A DNA stretch of 64,000 nt from Knoellia flava TL1 (GTDB lineage Bacteria > Actinomycetota > Actinomycetes > Actinomycetales > Dermatophilaceae): contig NZ_AVPI01000013.1 in NCBI RefSeq assembly GCF_000768675.1, positions 1 through 64,000 on the forward strand. Direction: 5' to 3'. The notes under the pieces were generated by a model. The model did no database searches. It worked only from the letters and a program-made list of their open reading frames with translations, and was not told the origin of the DNA. A program made the position numbers and the translations under genes. Of this stretch, positions 55,894 through 64,000 are shown piece by piece (position 1 is the first letter of the stretch; each line of letters starts with the position of its first letter).

Positions 55894-58068
55894 ATGAGCA
55901 CCGTCAGCACGCACTGCCCCTACTGCGCGCTCCAGTGCGCCCAGGCGCTCACGCCCGGGCCCACCGGCGTCGAGGTCACCGGTCGCCAGTTCCCGACGAA
56001 CCGGGGAGGCCTGTGCCAGAAGGGATGGACGAGTGCCTCGGTCCTGCGCGCGCCCGACCGGCTGACCGCACCACTCGTGCGCGGCGTGGACGGTGAGCTC
56101 GCGGAGACGACCTGGGAGGTCGCCCTCGACCTCGTCGCCGAGCGGCTGCGGGCGATGCGCGCCGAGCACGGCGCCGACGCCGTGGCCGTCTTCGGCGGCG
56201 GTGGACTGACGAACGAGAAGGCCTACCAGCTGGGCAAGTTCGCGCGGGTGGCTCTCGGCACCGCGAACATCGACTACAACGGGCGCTTCTGCATGAGCAG
56301 CGCCGCGGCGGCGGCGAACCGGTCGCTGGGCATCGACCGTGGGCTGCCCTTCCCGCTCACCGACGTCGGCGGGGCGCAGGCGGTGCTCCTCCTCGGCAGC
56401 AACCTCGCCGAGACGATGCCACCGGCCGTGGCCCACCTCGCCGGAGCCCGGGCCGCCGGAGGGCTCGTGGTCGTCGACCCGCGGGTGAGCGCGACGGCCT
56501 CCCTCACCGACGACGGGCAGGGCCTGCACCTCCAGCCCGTGCCGGGCACCGACCTCTGTGTCCTCCTGGGGCTGCTCCACGTCGTCCTCGCCGAGGGACT
56601 GGACGACACGGCATACGTGTCCGAACGGACGACCGGCGTCGACGACACTCGGAGGCTCGCGGCGACGTGGTGGCCCGAGCGCGTCGAGCAGGTGAGCGGC
56701 GTCCCGGCCGCGCTCCTGCGCGAGACCGCCCGCCTGCTCGCCGCCGCGAGCCCCGCGCGCGGCGGCTCCGGCGCTTACGTCCTCACCGGACGCGGCGTCG
56801 AGCAGTCGTCCCAGGGCACCGCCACCGTCAACGCCGCCATCAACCTCGCCCTCGCGCTCGGTCTGCCCGGCCGTGTCGGCTCGGGCTGGGGCGCGGTCAC
56901 CGGACAGGGCAACGGTCAGGGCGGTCGCGAGCACGGCCAGAAGTCGGACCAGCTGCCCGGCTACCGCATGGTCGACGACCCCGGCGCTCGCGCGCACGTG
57001 GCCGGCGTCTGGGGCGTCGACCCCGCGACGCTGCCCGGCAAGGGGCGCCCGGCCGTCGAGCTCCTCGACTCGCTCGGCCGCGAGGGCGGTCCGCGCGCCC
57101 TGCTCGTCCACGGCGCCAACCTGCGGGTGTCGGCACCGAACGCGCGCCACGTCGCCGCCCGTCTCGACGCCCTCGACCTGCTCGTCGTCTGCGACGTCGT
57201 GCCGAGCGAGACGGCACTACGGGCCGACGTCGTCCTGCCCGTGCTCCAGTGGGCCGAGGAGGAGGGCACGATGACCTCTCTCGAGGGCCGGGTCCTGCGC
57301 CGCCGCAAGGCGATCGACCCGCCCCCGGGCCCGCGCTCCGAGCTCGAGGTGTGGCGCGAGCTCGCCGCTCGCCTGGAGGCCCCCGGCACGTGGGACACCG
57401 ACGCCGCCCTCGTCTTCGACGAGCTCGCCCGGGCCAGCGCCGGCGGGCGCGCCGACTACGGCGGGCTCAGCCACGCGCGCCTCGACGCCGAGCCGGACCT
57501 ATTCTGGCCGTGCCCCGCGACGGACGGCACTCCGCACCCGGGCACGCCGCGTCTCTTCCTCGACGGCTTCCCGACCCCGGACGGGCGGGCGCGCTTCGTC
57601 CCCGTCGACGACCGCGGCCCCGCCGAGGACGTCCGGGCCGGCGCGCCGGCGCACCTCGTCACCGGCCGGGTGCTGCAGCACTACCAGTCCGGTGCGCAGA
57701 CGCGTCGCGTCGACGAGCTCGTCGCCGCCTCGCCCGGCGCGTTCGTCGAGATCCACCCCCGGCTGGCCGACCTGCACGGGATCGGGGCCGGGGACCTCGT
57801 GCGGCTCACGAGCGTCCGCGGATCCGTGGCGGCTCCGGCGCGGGTCACCGACCGCGTGCGTCCGGACACGGTCTTCATGCCGTTCCACTGGCCCGGCGAG
57901 GAGTCGGTCAACGCCGTGACCAACGACGCGACCGACCCGGTCTCCGGCATGCCCGAGTTCAAGGTCTGCGCCGTCACGGTCTCCCGCGCGGAGGCGCGCC
58001 GCGACTGCCCCGGCGCCCCCGTCCCCACCGTCAACGTCACCGTCACCACCGCGGAGGTTCCCGCATGA
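55894..58068 (+). CDS. nasA: Assimilatory nitrate reductase catalytic subunit (Mo-bisMGD)
   Basis: A 724-residue molybdopterin oxidoreductase from ATG 55894. The N-terminal [4Fe-4S] ligands are Cys8, Cys11, Cys15 (CPYCALQC) and Cys41 (GGLCQKGW). The domain then has [40 protein letters not shown] and a C-terminal dinucleotide-binding domain ([18 protein letters not shown]). It reduces nitrate to nitrite in the cytoplasm, fed by the flavoprotein encoded next; the genes overlap by ATGA. No twin-arginine signal is present, as expected for an assimilatory enzyme. Confidence 0.93.
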   Translation: MSTVSTHCPYCALQCAQALTPGPTGVEVTGRQFPTNRGGLCQKGWTSASVLRAPDRLTAPLVRGVDGELAETTWEVALDLVAERLRAMRAEHGADAVAVFGGGGLTNEKAYQLGKFARVALGTANIDYNGRFCMSSAAAAANRSLGIDRGLPFPLTDVGGAQAVLLLGSNLAETMPPAVAHLAGARAAGGLVVVDPRVSATASLTDDGQGLHLQPVPGTDLCVLLGLLHVVLAEGLDDTAYVSERTTGVDDTRRLAATWWPERVEQVSGVPAALLRETARLLAAASPARGGSGAYVLTGRGVEQSSQGTATVNAAINLALALGLPGRVGSGWGAVTGQGNGQGGREHGQKSDQLPGYRMVDDPGARAHVAGVWGVDPATLPGKGRPAVELLDSLGREGGPRALLVHGANLRVSAPNARHVAARLDALDLLVVCDVVPSETALRADVVLPVLQWAEEEGTMTSLEGRVLRRRKAIDPPPGPRSELEVWRELAARLEAPGTWDTDAALVFDELARASAGGRADYGGLSHARLDAEPDLFWPCPATDGTPHPGTPRLFLDGFPTPDGRARFVPVDDRGPAEDVRAGAPAHLVTGRVLQHYQSGAQTRRVDELVAASPGAFVEIHPRLADLHGIGAGDLVRLTSVRGSVAAPARVTDRVRPDTVFMPFHWPGEESVNAVTNDATDPVSGMPEFKVCAVTVSRAEARRDCPGAPVPTVNVTVTTAEVPA

Positions 58069-59549
58069 GGCTCGTCGTCATCGGCAACGGCATGGTCGGC
58101 TCCCGCTTCGTCGAGGACCTCCTCGCCCGCGACACGGCGGGAAAGTACGACGTCACCGTCGTCGGCGCAGAGGGCTGCGAGCCCTACAACCGGGTCCTGC
58201 TCAGCGAGGTCGTCGCCGGTCGCCACGACCTCGCCTCGCTCACCTTGCCCACCCCGGACCACCCGCGGCTCACGGTGCTCCGCGGCACCACGGCCACCGG
58301 CATCGACCGGGAGGACCGCATCGTCACGACCGACGACGGCACCCGGCACCGCTACGACCAGCTCGTGCTCGCCACCGGTGCCAGCGCGCGGATCCCGCCG
58401 CTCGCCGGCCTCGACACGGGCTCGGACCACCTGCCCCTCGGCGTCCACGCGCTGCGCACGATCGACGACGCGAGGGAGGTCGTCGCGGCCACCCTCAACG
58501 CTCGGCGCGCGGTCGTCCTCGGCGCCGGCGTGCTCGGCATCGAGGCGGCCAGCGGCCTGGCCCAGCGCGGCTGCGCGGTCACCGTCGTCCACCCCATGGA
58601 GGCCCTCATGGAGCGCCAGCTGGACGGTGCGGCGAGCCGGGTCCTCGCCGCCGTCATGCCGCGCGCCGGGATCGAGCCGCGCACCGGGACCGGCGCCGAG
58701 GCCGCGATCGTCGCGGACGGGCGACTCACCGGCATACGGCTCACGGGTGGTGAGGTCGTCGAGTCCGAGCTCCTCCTCCTCGCGACCGGGACGGTCGCCA
58801 ACACCTCCATCGCGAGCGCGTCCGGGCTGCCGTGCGAGCGGGGCGTTCTCGTCGACGACGCGTCGGCGACCGAGGACCCGCGGGTCTTCGCGATCGGCGA
58901 CTGCGCGCAACCGCCCGACGGCGCGATGGGGCTCGTGGCGCAGGGCTGGGAGCAGGCGCGTGCGCTCGCAGAGCGGCTCACCGGCGCCACCGGCCGGCGG
59001 CGCGTCGGCGCGAGCGGGTCGAACGACGTCGTGCGGGTCAAGGCCAAGGGCCTCGACGTCGTGACGATGGGGGTCTGCGGCGGCATGCGTCCGGACGACC
59101 CCACCCACCGGGCCCTCAGCCTCTCGGACCCCGCGGCCGGACGGCACGTCGAGGTCGTCGTCGCCGACGGCCGGCTCGTCGGGGCGACCTGCGTCGGCGC
59201 CGGACCGGTCGCCGCCGACCTCGTCGCGGCCTACACGCGGGGAACCCAGGTCCCGAGCGACCCCGCGCACCTCCTGCTCCCTGCCCTCGCGCCCGCATCG
59301 ACGGACGGCGCGGTCCCATCCGGCGGCGACACGACCGTGTGTCGCTGCAACGGCGTCACGCGCGACGAGATCGCACACGCCCACGCGGATGGCGCTCGGG
59401 ACGTCCACGACGTCGCGCGGGCGACGCGGGCCACCACCGGCTGCGGCGGCTGCACCCAGGACGTCTGCGACCTGCTCGAGCGGCTCGGCGCCCGCTCCGG
59501 AACCGGCAGCCCCGACCGAGATCTCACCGTCGCCGGAAGCCCGGTGTGA
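58065..59549 (+). CDS. Flavoprotein partner of nitrate reductase (NasB-like) with BFD [2Fe-2S] domain
   Basis: A 494-residue protein from ATG 58065. Residues 1-300 form an FAD/NAD(P)-dependent pyridine-nucleotide disulfide reductase domain (VVIGNGMVGSRFVEDLL, then VVLGAGVLGIEAASGLAQRG, and FAIGDCAQ), and the C-terminal 60 residues hold a BFD-type [2Fe-2S] domain with Cys at VCRCNGVTRDE and TGCGGCTQDVCDLL. It resembles the N-terminal half of NirB without its sulfite-reductase domain. It most likely passes electrons from NAD(P)H to the nitrate reductase. Confidence 0.88.
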   Translation: MRLVVIGNGMVGSRFVEDLLARDTAGKYDVTVVGAEGCEPYNRVLLSEVVAGRHDLASLTLPTPDHPRLTVLRGTTATGIDREDRIVTTDDGTRHRYDQLVLATGASARIPPLAGLDTGSDHLPLGVHALRTIDDAREVVAATLNARRAVVLGAGVLGIEAASGLAQRGCAVTVVHPMEALMERQLDGAASRVLAAVMPRAGIEPRTGTGAEAAIVADGRLTGIRLTGGEVVESELLLLATGTVANTSIASASGLPCERGVLVDDASATEDPRVFAIGDCAQPPDGAMGLVAQGWEQARALAERLTGATGRRRVGASGSNDVVRVKAKGLDVVTMGVCGGMRPDDPTHRALSLSDPAAGRHVEVVVADGRLVGATCVGAGPVAADLVAAYTRGTQVPSDPAHLLLPALAPASTDGAVPSGGDTTVCRCNGVTRDEIAHAHADGARDVHDVARATRATTGCGGCTQDVCDLLERLGARSGTGSPDRDLTVAGSPV

Positions 59550-59556
59550 GAACCGT

Positions 59557-59610
59557 TTTACGCAGGAGAAACAGTTGAACCACAGTCCCGAAACCGCGCG
59601 TCCCTAGCGT
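59557..59610 (+). promoter_or_regulatory. Putative GlnR box and -10 box of nirB
   Basis: TTTAC (59557-59561), six bases, GAAAC (59568-59572) matches the second half of the GlnR consensus and most of the first. A -10 box TAGCGT (59605-59610) lies seven bases before the ATG. Box-to-box spacing is 33 bases, as upstream of narK. Confidence 0.6.
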
Positions 59611-59617
59611 CGTCGAC

Positions 59618-62188
59618 ATGGTCCAGCACCCCAAGCAGCTCGTCGTCGTCGGTGGCGGCATGGTCGCGCGCCGCCTCGTCGACGCCCTCCGCTCCCGCGA
59701 CGAGTCCAGGCAGTGGGCCGTCACGGTCCTCGGCGAGGAGCCGCGAGCGCCCTACGACCGCGTCGCCCTCACCTCCTACTTCACCGGCCGCCACCCCGAG
59801 GACCTCGCCCTCGGGAGCCAGGACCTCTGGGACGACCCGCTCGTCACGCTCCGCCGCGGGGTGCGCGTCGACAGCATCGACCGCGACGCCCGCACGGTGA
59901 CGACGAGCGGCGGCGCGGTCCTCCCCTACGACGCGCTCGTCCTGGCCACCGGCTCGTATGCCGCCGTGCCCCCGGTCCCGGGGAACGACCTTCGCGGCGC
60001 GTTCGTCTACCGCACGATCGACGACGTCGCCGACCTGCGCGCCCACGTCGAGCGACGACGTGGAGAGGTCGACCGTCCGGTGCGGGGCGCCGTTGTCGGG
60101 GGCGGGCTGCTCGGGCTCGAGGCCGCCGGTGCGCTGCGGGCGCTCGAGGTCGACACGACCGTCGTCGAGTTCGCCCCCCGCCTCATGCCGCTGCAGGTCG
60201 ACGACGGTGGTGGCGAGGCGCTGCGGCGGCTCATCGAGGGGCTGGGGGTCTCGGTGCGCACGTCGACGGCGACCTCGCGGGTCGTCGGCGACCGCGGCAC
60301 CGTCTCACGCATGGAGTTCGACGGCGGCGACGCGGTCGACGTGGACGTCGTCGTCTTCGCGGTCGGCGTCCGGCCGCGCGACGAGCTCGCCCGGGCGTGC
60401 GGCCTCGAGGTCGGTGAGCGCGGTGGCGTGGTCGTCGACGAGGCCTGTGCCACAGCGGATCCGGCCGTCTGGGCGATCGGCGAGGTCGCCTGCATCGACG
60501 GTCGCTGCCTCGGTCTCGTCGCGCCCGGCTACACGATGGCCGAGGTGGTCGCCGACCGGCTCCTCGGTGGAGCCGGGACCTTCCCCGGAGCCGACCTGTC
60601 CACCAAGCTCAAGCTCCTCGGTGTCGACGTCGCCAGCTTCGGCGACGCCTTCGCCCAGGAGCCCGGAGGGCTCGAGGTCGTCATCAGCGACCCGGTCGCC
60701 GGCGTCTACAAGAAACTCGTCATGTCGGACGACGCCCGGACCCTGCGCGGCGGCATCCTCGTCGGCGACGCCGGCGCCTACGCCGCGCTCCGCCCGATGG
60801 TGGGCCGTGCGCTGGGAGGCGACCCCGCGGCATACCTGCTTCCGGAGGGTGCCGGACCCGCCCCGGCCGGCGACCTGCCCGAGGACGCGACCGTCTGCTC
60901 GTGCAACAACGTCACGGCCGGCGCGGTGCGGTGCGCAGTCACCGAGGGTGGGTGCACCGACCTCACCGGCGTCAAGGCGTGCACGAAGGCAGGGACGAGC
61001 TGCGGCTCCTGCCTCCCGCTCGTCAAGAAGCTCGTGACGACCGAGCTCGAGCGCTCCGGCGTCGAGGTGGGCAACGCCCTGTGCGAGCACTTCGACCTCT
61101 CCCGGGCACAGCTCTTCGACGTCGTGCGGGTCCAGGGCCTCACGACGTTCACCGAGATCATCGGCCGGCACGGACGTGGCCGTGGCTGCGACATCTGCAA
61201 GCCGGTCGTCGGCTCGATCCTCGCCTCCCTCGGCACCGGCCACATCCTCGACGGCGAGCGAGCGGCGTTGCAGGACACCAACGACCACGTCATGGCCAAC
61301 CTCCAGAAGGACGGCTCCTACTCGGTCGTCCCGCGCATCCCCGGCGGGGAGATCACGCCCGAGGGACTCATCGTCATCGGCGAGGTCGCGAAGGAGTTCG
61401 GCCTCTACACGAAGATCACGGGTGGGCAGCGCATCGACCTCTTCGGCGCCCGCATCGAGCAGCTTCCGCGGATCTGGAAACGGCTGGTGGACAACGGGTT
61501 CGAGTCCGGCCACGCCTACGGCAAGTCACTCCGGACGGTGAAGTCGTGCGTCGGGTCGACGTGGTGCCGCTACGGCGTGCAGGACTCCGTCGGGCTCGCG
61601 ATCGCGCTCGAGCTGCGCTACCGCGGCCTGCGCAGCCCGCACAAGCTCAAGCTCGGCGTCTCGGGGTGCGCGCGCGAGTGCGCGGAGGCCCGCGGCAAGG
61701 ACGTCGGTGTCATCGCGACCGACAACGGCTGGAACCTCTACGTCGGCGGCAACGGCGGGTTCACCCCCCGCCACGCGCAGCTCCTCGCCGAGGACCTCGA
61801 CACCGAGACCCTCGTCCGGACGATCGACCGGTTCCTCCTCTTCTACGTCCGGACCGCCGACCGGCTGCAGCGCACCGCGGCCTGGGTCGAGGACCACGAG
61901 GGCGGGCTCGACGCGATCCGGGCGGTCGTCGTCGACGACTCGCTCGGCATCGCCGCCGACCTCGACGCCGCGATGGCCGCGCACGTCGACGACTACGAGG
62001 ACGAGTGGGCGGCGGTCCTCGCCGACCCCGAGAAGCTGCGCAGGTTCGGGTCCTTCGTCAACGCACCCGACCTCGCCGACGACTCCTTCGCCTACGTCGC
62101 CGAGCGTGGGCAGCCCCGACCGGCCACACCCGACGAACGCGCGGGCGGCGTGCTCGTCGCCGGAACCACCCTGGAGGTCCGCCGATGA
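59618..62188 (+). CDS. nirB: Nitrite reductase [NAD(P)H] large subunit
   Basis: An 856-residue protein from ATG 59618. In order: FAD/NAD(P)H domain (VVVGGGMVARRLVDAL, GAVVGGGLLGLEAAGAL, WAIGEVACIDG), a BFD [2Fe-2S] domain (CSCNNVTAGAVR, GTSCGSCLPLVKK), and a siroheme/[4Fe-4S] domain with Cys in VKSCVGSTWCRYGVQDS and LGVSGCARECAEARGKDVGV. It reduces nitrite to ammonium with six electrons. Its stop overlaps nirD by ATGA. Confidence 0.97.
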   Translation: MVQHPKQLVVVGGGMVARRLVDALRSRDESRQWAVTVLGEEPRAPYDRVALTSYFTGRHPEDLALGSQDLWDDPLVTLRRGVRVDSIDRDARTVTTSGGAVLPYDALVLATGSYAAVPPVPGNDLRGAFVYRTIDDVADLRAHVERRRGEVDRPVRGAVVGGGLLGLEAAGALRALEVDTTVVEFAPRLMPLQVDDGGGEALRRLIEGLGVSVRTSTATSRVVGDRGTVSRMEFDGGDAVDVDVVVFAVGVRPRDELARACGLEVGERGGVVVDEACATADPAVWAIGEVACIDGRCLGLVAPGYTMAEVVADRLLGGAGTFPGADLSTKLKLLGVDVASFGDAFAQEPGGLEVVISDPVAGVYKKLVMSDDARTLRGGILVGDAGAYAALRPMVGRALGGDPAAYLLPEGAGPAPAGDLPEDATVCSCNNVTAGAVRCAVTEGGCTDLTGVKACTKAGTSCGSCLPLVKKLVTTELERSGVEVGNALCEHFDLSRAQLFDVVRVQGLTTFTEIIGRHGRGRGCDICKPVVGSILASLGTGHILDGERAALQDTNDHVMANLQKDGSYSVVPRIPGGEITPEGLIVIGEVAKEFGLYTKITGGQRIDLFGARIEQLPRIWKRLVDNGFESGHAYGKSLRTVKSCVGSTWCRYGVQDSVGLAIALELRYRGLRSPHKLKLGVSGCARECAEARGKDVGVIATDNGWNLYVGGNGGFTPRHAQLLAEDLDTETLVRTIDRFLLFYVRTADRLQRTAAWVEDHEGGLDAIRAVVVDDSLGIAADLDAAMAAHVDDYEDEWAAVLADPEKLRRFGSFVNAPDLADDSFAYVAERGQPRPATPDERAGGVLVAGTTLEVRR

Positions 62189-62577
62189 CCGTCGACGTCA
62201 CCGAGCCGCGCGCCGGCAGCGCTCCCACGACGTGGGTCGCGGTCTGCCGCCTCGACGACCTCGCTCCCGAGCGGGGCGCTGCCGCGATCGTCGCGGGCGT
62301 CCAGGTCGCGCTCTTCCGCACCATCGACGACACCGTGTATGCCGTGCAGCAGCTCGACCCCTACTCCGGCGCCCACGTCATGTCGCGCGGGATCGTCGGC
62401 TCCCGGGGGGATGCCCCCACCGTGGCCTCCCCGATGTACAAGCAGGTCTTCGACCTGCGCAGCGGCGAGTGCCTTGACCCCGTCGGACGCGAGCCGACGA
62501 CGCTCGACTCGTGGGCCACAGTGGTCCGGGACGGGGTCGTCCACGTGGCACGGCCCGAGGCGGAGGTGTCGCCGTGA
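62185..62577 (+). CDS. nirD: Nitrite reductase [NAD(P)H] small subunit
   Basis: A 130-residue Rieske-fold protein from ATG 62185, coupled to nirB. VCRLDDLAPERGAAAIVAGVQVALFRT and SPMYKQVFDLRSGECLD match NirD. The Cys-His pairs of true Rieske proteins are absent, as is normal for NirD, so it holds no iron-sulfur cluster. It is needed for NirB activity. Confidence 0.95.
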   Translation: MTVDVTEPRAGSAPTTWVAVCRLDDLAPERGAAAIVAGVQVALFRTIDDTVYAVQQLDPYSGAHVMSRGIVGSRGDAPTVASPMYKQVFDLRSGECLDPVGREPTTLDSWATVVRDGVVHVARPEAEVSP

Positions 62578-63800
62578 CGACGCTCCTCGGCGTCGACCTC
62601 GTCGGACGTTCGGTCCTCGTCGCCGGGGGTGGTCCCGTGGCGGCGACCAAGGCAGCCGCCCTCGTCGCCGACGGCGCCCTCGTGCACGTCGTCACGCCGA
62701 TCGTCTGCGAGGCCATGCTCGACCTGACGCGTGACCCGCACGTCGAGTGGTCGCAGCGCGAGGTCTCCGTGAGCGACGCGGACCGGGTGTGGCTCGTCGT
62801 GGCGGCCACCGGGGACCGCGCCGTCGACCGGGCCCTCTGCGCCCGCGCCACCGCCCGCCGCGTCTTCAGTGTCTGCGCGGGGGCCGCGCAAGAGGGCACC
62901 GCGCGCAACCCGGCCACCACCGAGCACGCGGGGCTGCGCGTGGGGGTCGTCTCGACGGGCCGACCAGACCCGGCACGCGCCGTCTCGGTGCGCAACGCGC
63001 TCGCGGCCCACCTCGAGACGGCGGACCTCGACCTGCGGACCCGGCGGCGCCCGGCGCAGGCCCGGGGACGGGTCGTCCTCGTCGGCGGTGGACCCGGGGC
63101 GGACGACCTCGTGACCGTCCGAGGGCGACGTGCCCTCGCCCAGGCCGACGTCGTCGTCACCGACCGGCTCGGCCCCACGGGCCTGCTCCGCACCCTGCCC
63201 GCGGATGTGGAGATCATCGACGTCGGCAAGACCGCCGGCCACCACCCCGTCCCCCAGCACGAGATCAACCGCCTCCTCGTCGAGCACGCCCAGCGCGGTC
63301 GGAACGTCGTCAGGCTCAAGGGTGGTGACCCCTTCGTCTATGGCCGCGGCGGCGAGGAGGTGCTTGCCTGCCGTGAGGCAGGGGTCGACGTCGAGGTCGT
63401 CCCGGGCGTGAGCTCGGCCCTGAGCGCACCGGGAGCGGCCGGCATACCCCTCACTCACCGCGGCACGTCCGCGGCGGCCAACATCGTCTCCGGCCACGAG
63501 CCGCTCGACGCCCACACCCTCGCGTCCGTGGCGAGCGAGGAGGCGACACTCGTCGTGCTCATGGGCGTCGGGATGCTCGCGGACCACGTCGCCGCCCTGC
63601 GGGCACGGGGAGCGGCGGACGACCTGCCCGTCGCCGTCGTCGAGGAGGCGACCACCGACCGGCAGCGGGTGACCCGGGCGGGGCTCGCCACGATCGTCGA
63701 CATCGCACGTGAGCGCGGCGTCCGCGCCCCCGCGGTCGTCGTCGTCGGTCGCGTGGCCGACCCGGGGCTCCTCGTCCCGCGGACCGGTGTCGGCGCATGA
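62574..63800 (+). CDS. cysG: Siroheme synthase (precorrin-2 dehydrogenase/ferrochelatase plus uroporphyrinogen-III methyltransferase)
   Basis: A 408-residue two-domain protein from GTG 62574, overlapping nirD by GTGA. Residues 1-150 form the NAD-binding dehydrogenase/ferrochelatase part (VLVAGGGPVAATKAAALV). From about 165 there is a CobA-type methyltransferase: VVLVGGGPGADDLVTVRGRRAL, VGKTAGHHPVPQHEINRLL and VRLKGGDPFVYGRGGEEVL. It supplies siroheme for NirB, which explains its place in the operon. Confidence 0.94.
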   Translation: MTTLLGVDLVGRSVLVAGGGPVAATKAAALVADGALVHVVTPIVCEAMLDLTRDPHVEWSQREVSVSDADRVWLVVAATGDRAVDRALCARATARRVFSVCAGAAQEGTARNPATTEHAGLRVGVVSTGRPDPARAVSVRNALAAHLETADLDLRTRRRPAQARGRVVLVGGGPGADDLVTVRGRRALAQADVVVTDRLGPTGLLRTLPADVEIIDVGKTAGHHPVPQHEINRLLVEHAQRGRNVVRLKGGDPFVYGRGGEEVLACREAGVDVEVVPGVSSALSAPGAAGIPLTHRGTSAAANIVSGHEPLDAHTLASVASEEATLVVLMGVGMLADHVAALRARGAADDLPVAVVEEATTDRQRVTRAGLATIVDIARERGVRAPAVVVVGRVADPGLLVPRTGVGA

Positions 63801-64000
63801 GCACGGCCCGACCCACCCCGGCTCTGAGCCAGGTCCTCACGGGCTGCGTCGTGCTCGTCACCGCCGACCGCCGCTCCGGCGAGCTCGCCTCGGCTCTCAC
63901 CCGGCGCGGCGCGACCGTGCGCCACGCCCCGGCGCTGACGATCGTCCCGCACGAGCACGACGAGGAGCTCGTCCTCGCGACCAAGCAGGTCGTCGCCGAC
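63797..64000 (+). CDS. hemD: Uroporphyrinogen-III synthase, N-terminal part
   Basis: The gene starts at ATG 63797, overlapping cysG by ATGA, and runs out of the window after 68 codons. VVLVTADRRSGELASALTRRGATVRHAPAL fits the HemD fold. In actinobacteria a HemD-type protein, sometimes fused to a response-regulator-like HTH, often follows the nir genes. Here it would make uroporphyrinogen III, the substrate of the preceding methyltransferase. The C-terminus cannot be seen. Confidence 0.8.
   Translation, partial: MSTARPTPALSQVLTGCVVLVTADRRSGELASALTRRGATVRHAPALTIVPHEHDEELVLATKQVVAD

Noticed and set aside
52725-55910. A 1061-codon minus-strand frame running into clpS
   Set aside because: Only the last 96 codons are real (clpS); the rest mirrors pncB and narK, which have convincing domains.

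Overview
The window is high-G+C, gene-dense DNA from an actinobacterium. Tight ATGA/GTGA overlaps, many GTG starts, a conservon, a mycothiol-era DsbA-type protein, EttA, a TreX-TreY-TreZ cluster and the pncB / clpS-DUF2017-murI-Rv1339-rph-rdgB gene order (as in Mycobacterium tuberculosis Rv1330c-Rv1341) all point there. A member of the Intrasporangiaceae or a nearby Micrococcales family is my best guess; that is inference. No phage, insertion sequence or CRISPR array is visible, so this looks like core chromosome.

Layout. 1-2.1 kb: end of a conservon (CvnA tail, roadblock, DUF742, GTPase), facing a membrane SpoIIE-type phosphatase. 3.3-9 kb: rpiB, DsbA-family protein, pepN-mscS-glbO, a flavin/PNPOx-fold protein. 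9-13.3 kb: alpha-glucosidase, glycerophosphodiesterase, MFS transporter. 13.4-21.5 kb: thioesterase plus an unknown protein, serine hydrolase, a RecQ-phosphoribosyltransferase fusion, the yczE/yczR (MocR) pair and tesB. 21.5-27.9 kb: glgX-treY-treZ, the glycogen-to-trehalose route. 28-33 kb: fabG, acyltransferase, ArsR-AHSA1 pair, an AbiEi/DUF559-like protein, and an acyl-CoA dehydrogenase divergent from a TetR regulator. 34-45.4 kb: methyltransferase, RNA 2',3'-cyclic phosphodiesterase, EttA, an SSB paralogue, two dynamin-like GTPases, tRNA-Arg, hydrolase, phosphopantetheinyl transferase, M20 amidohydrolase and PrsW. 45.4-48.7 kb: orn, tRNA-His, copC, tRNA-Lys, DUF305, DUF3618, bcp and tRNA-Leu. 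48.8-54.4 kb: murI-Rv1339-like-rph-rdgB, clpS-DUF2017 and pncB. 54.5-64 kb: nitrate assimilation (narK, nitrate reductase, its flavoprotein partner, nirB, nirD, siroheme synthase, start of hemD), with two matching putative GlnR boxes.

Things the gene list does not explain. (1) The octamer GTATGCCG/CGGCATAC occurs about 49 times on both strands and in several reading frames, forcing rare codons. (2) A family of 48-base palindromic repeats makes two larger composite elements of about 168 bases. (3) A 59-base tandem duplication between clpS and the DUF2017 gene encodes two identical 19-residue micro-ORFs chained by TGATG overlaps, and its only two base differences are synonymous. (4) Many genes begin 6-9 bases after a TANNNT box, which suggests leaderless mRNAs; clpS and pncB fire apart from overlapping boxes.
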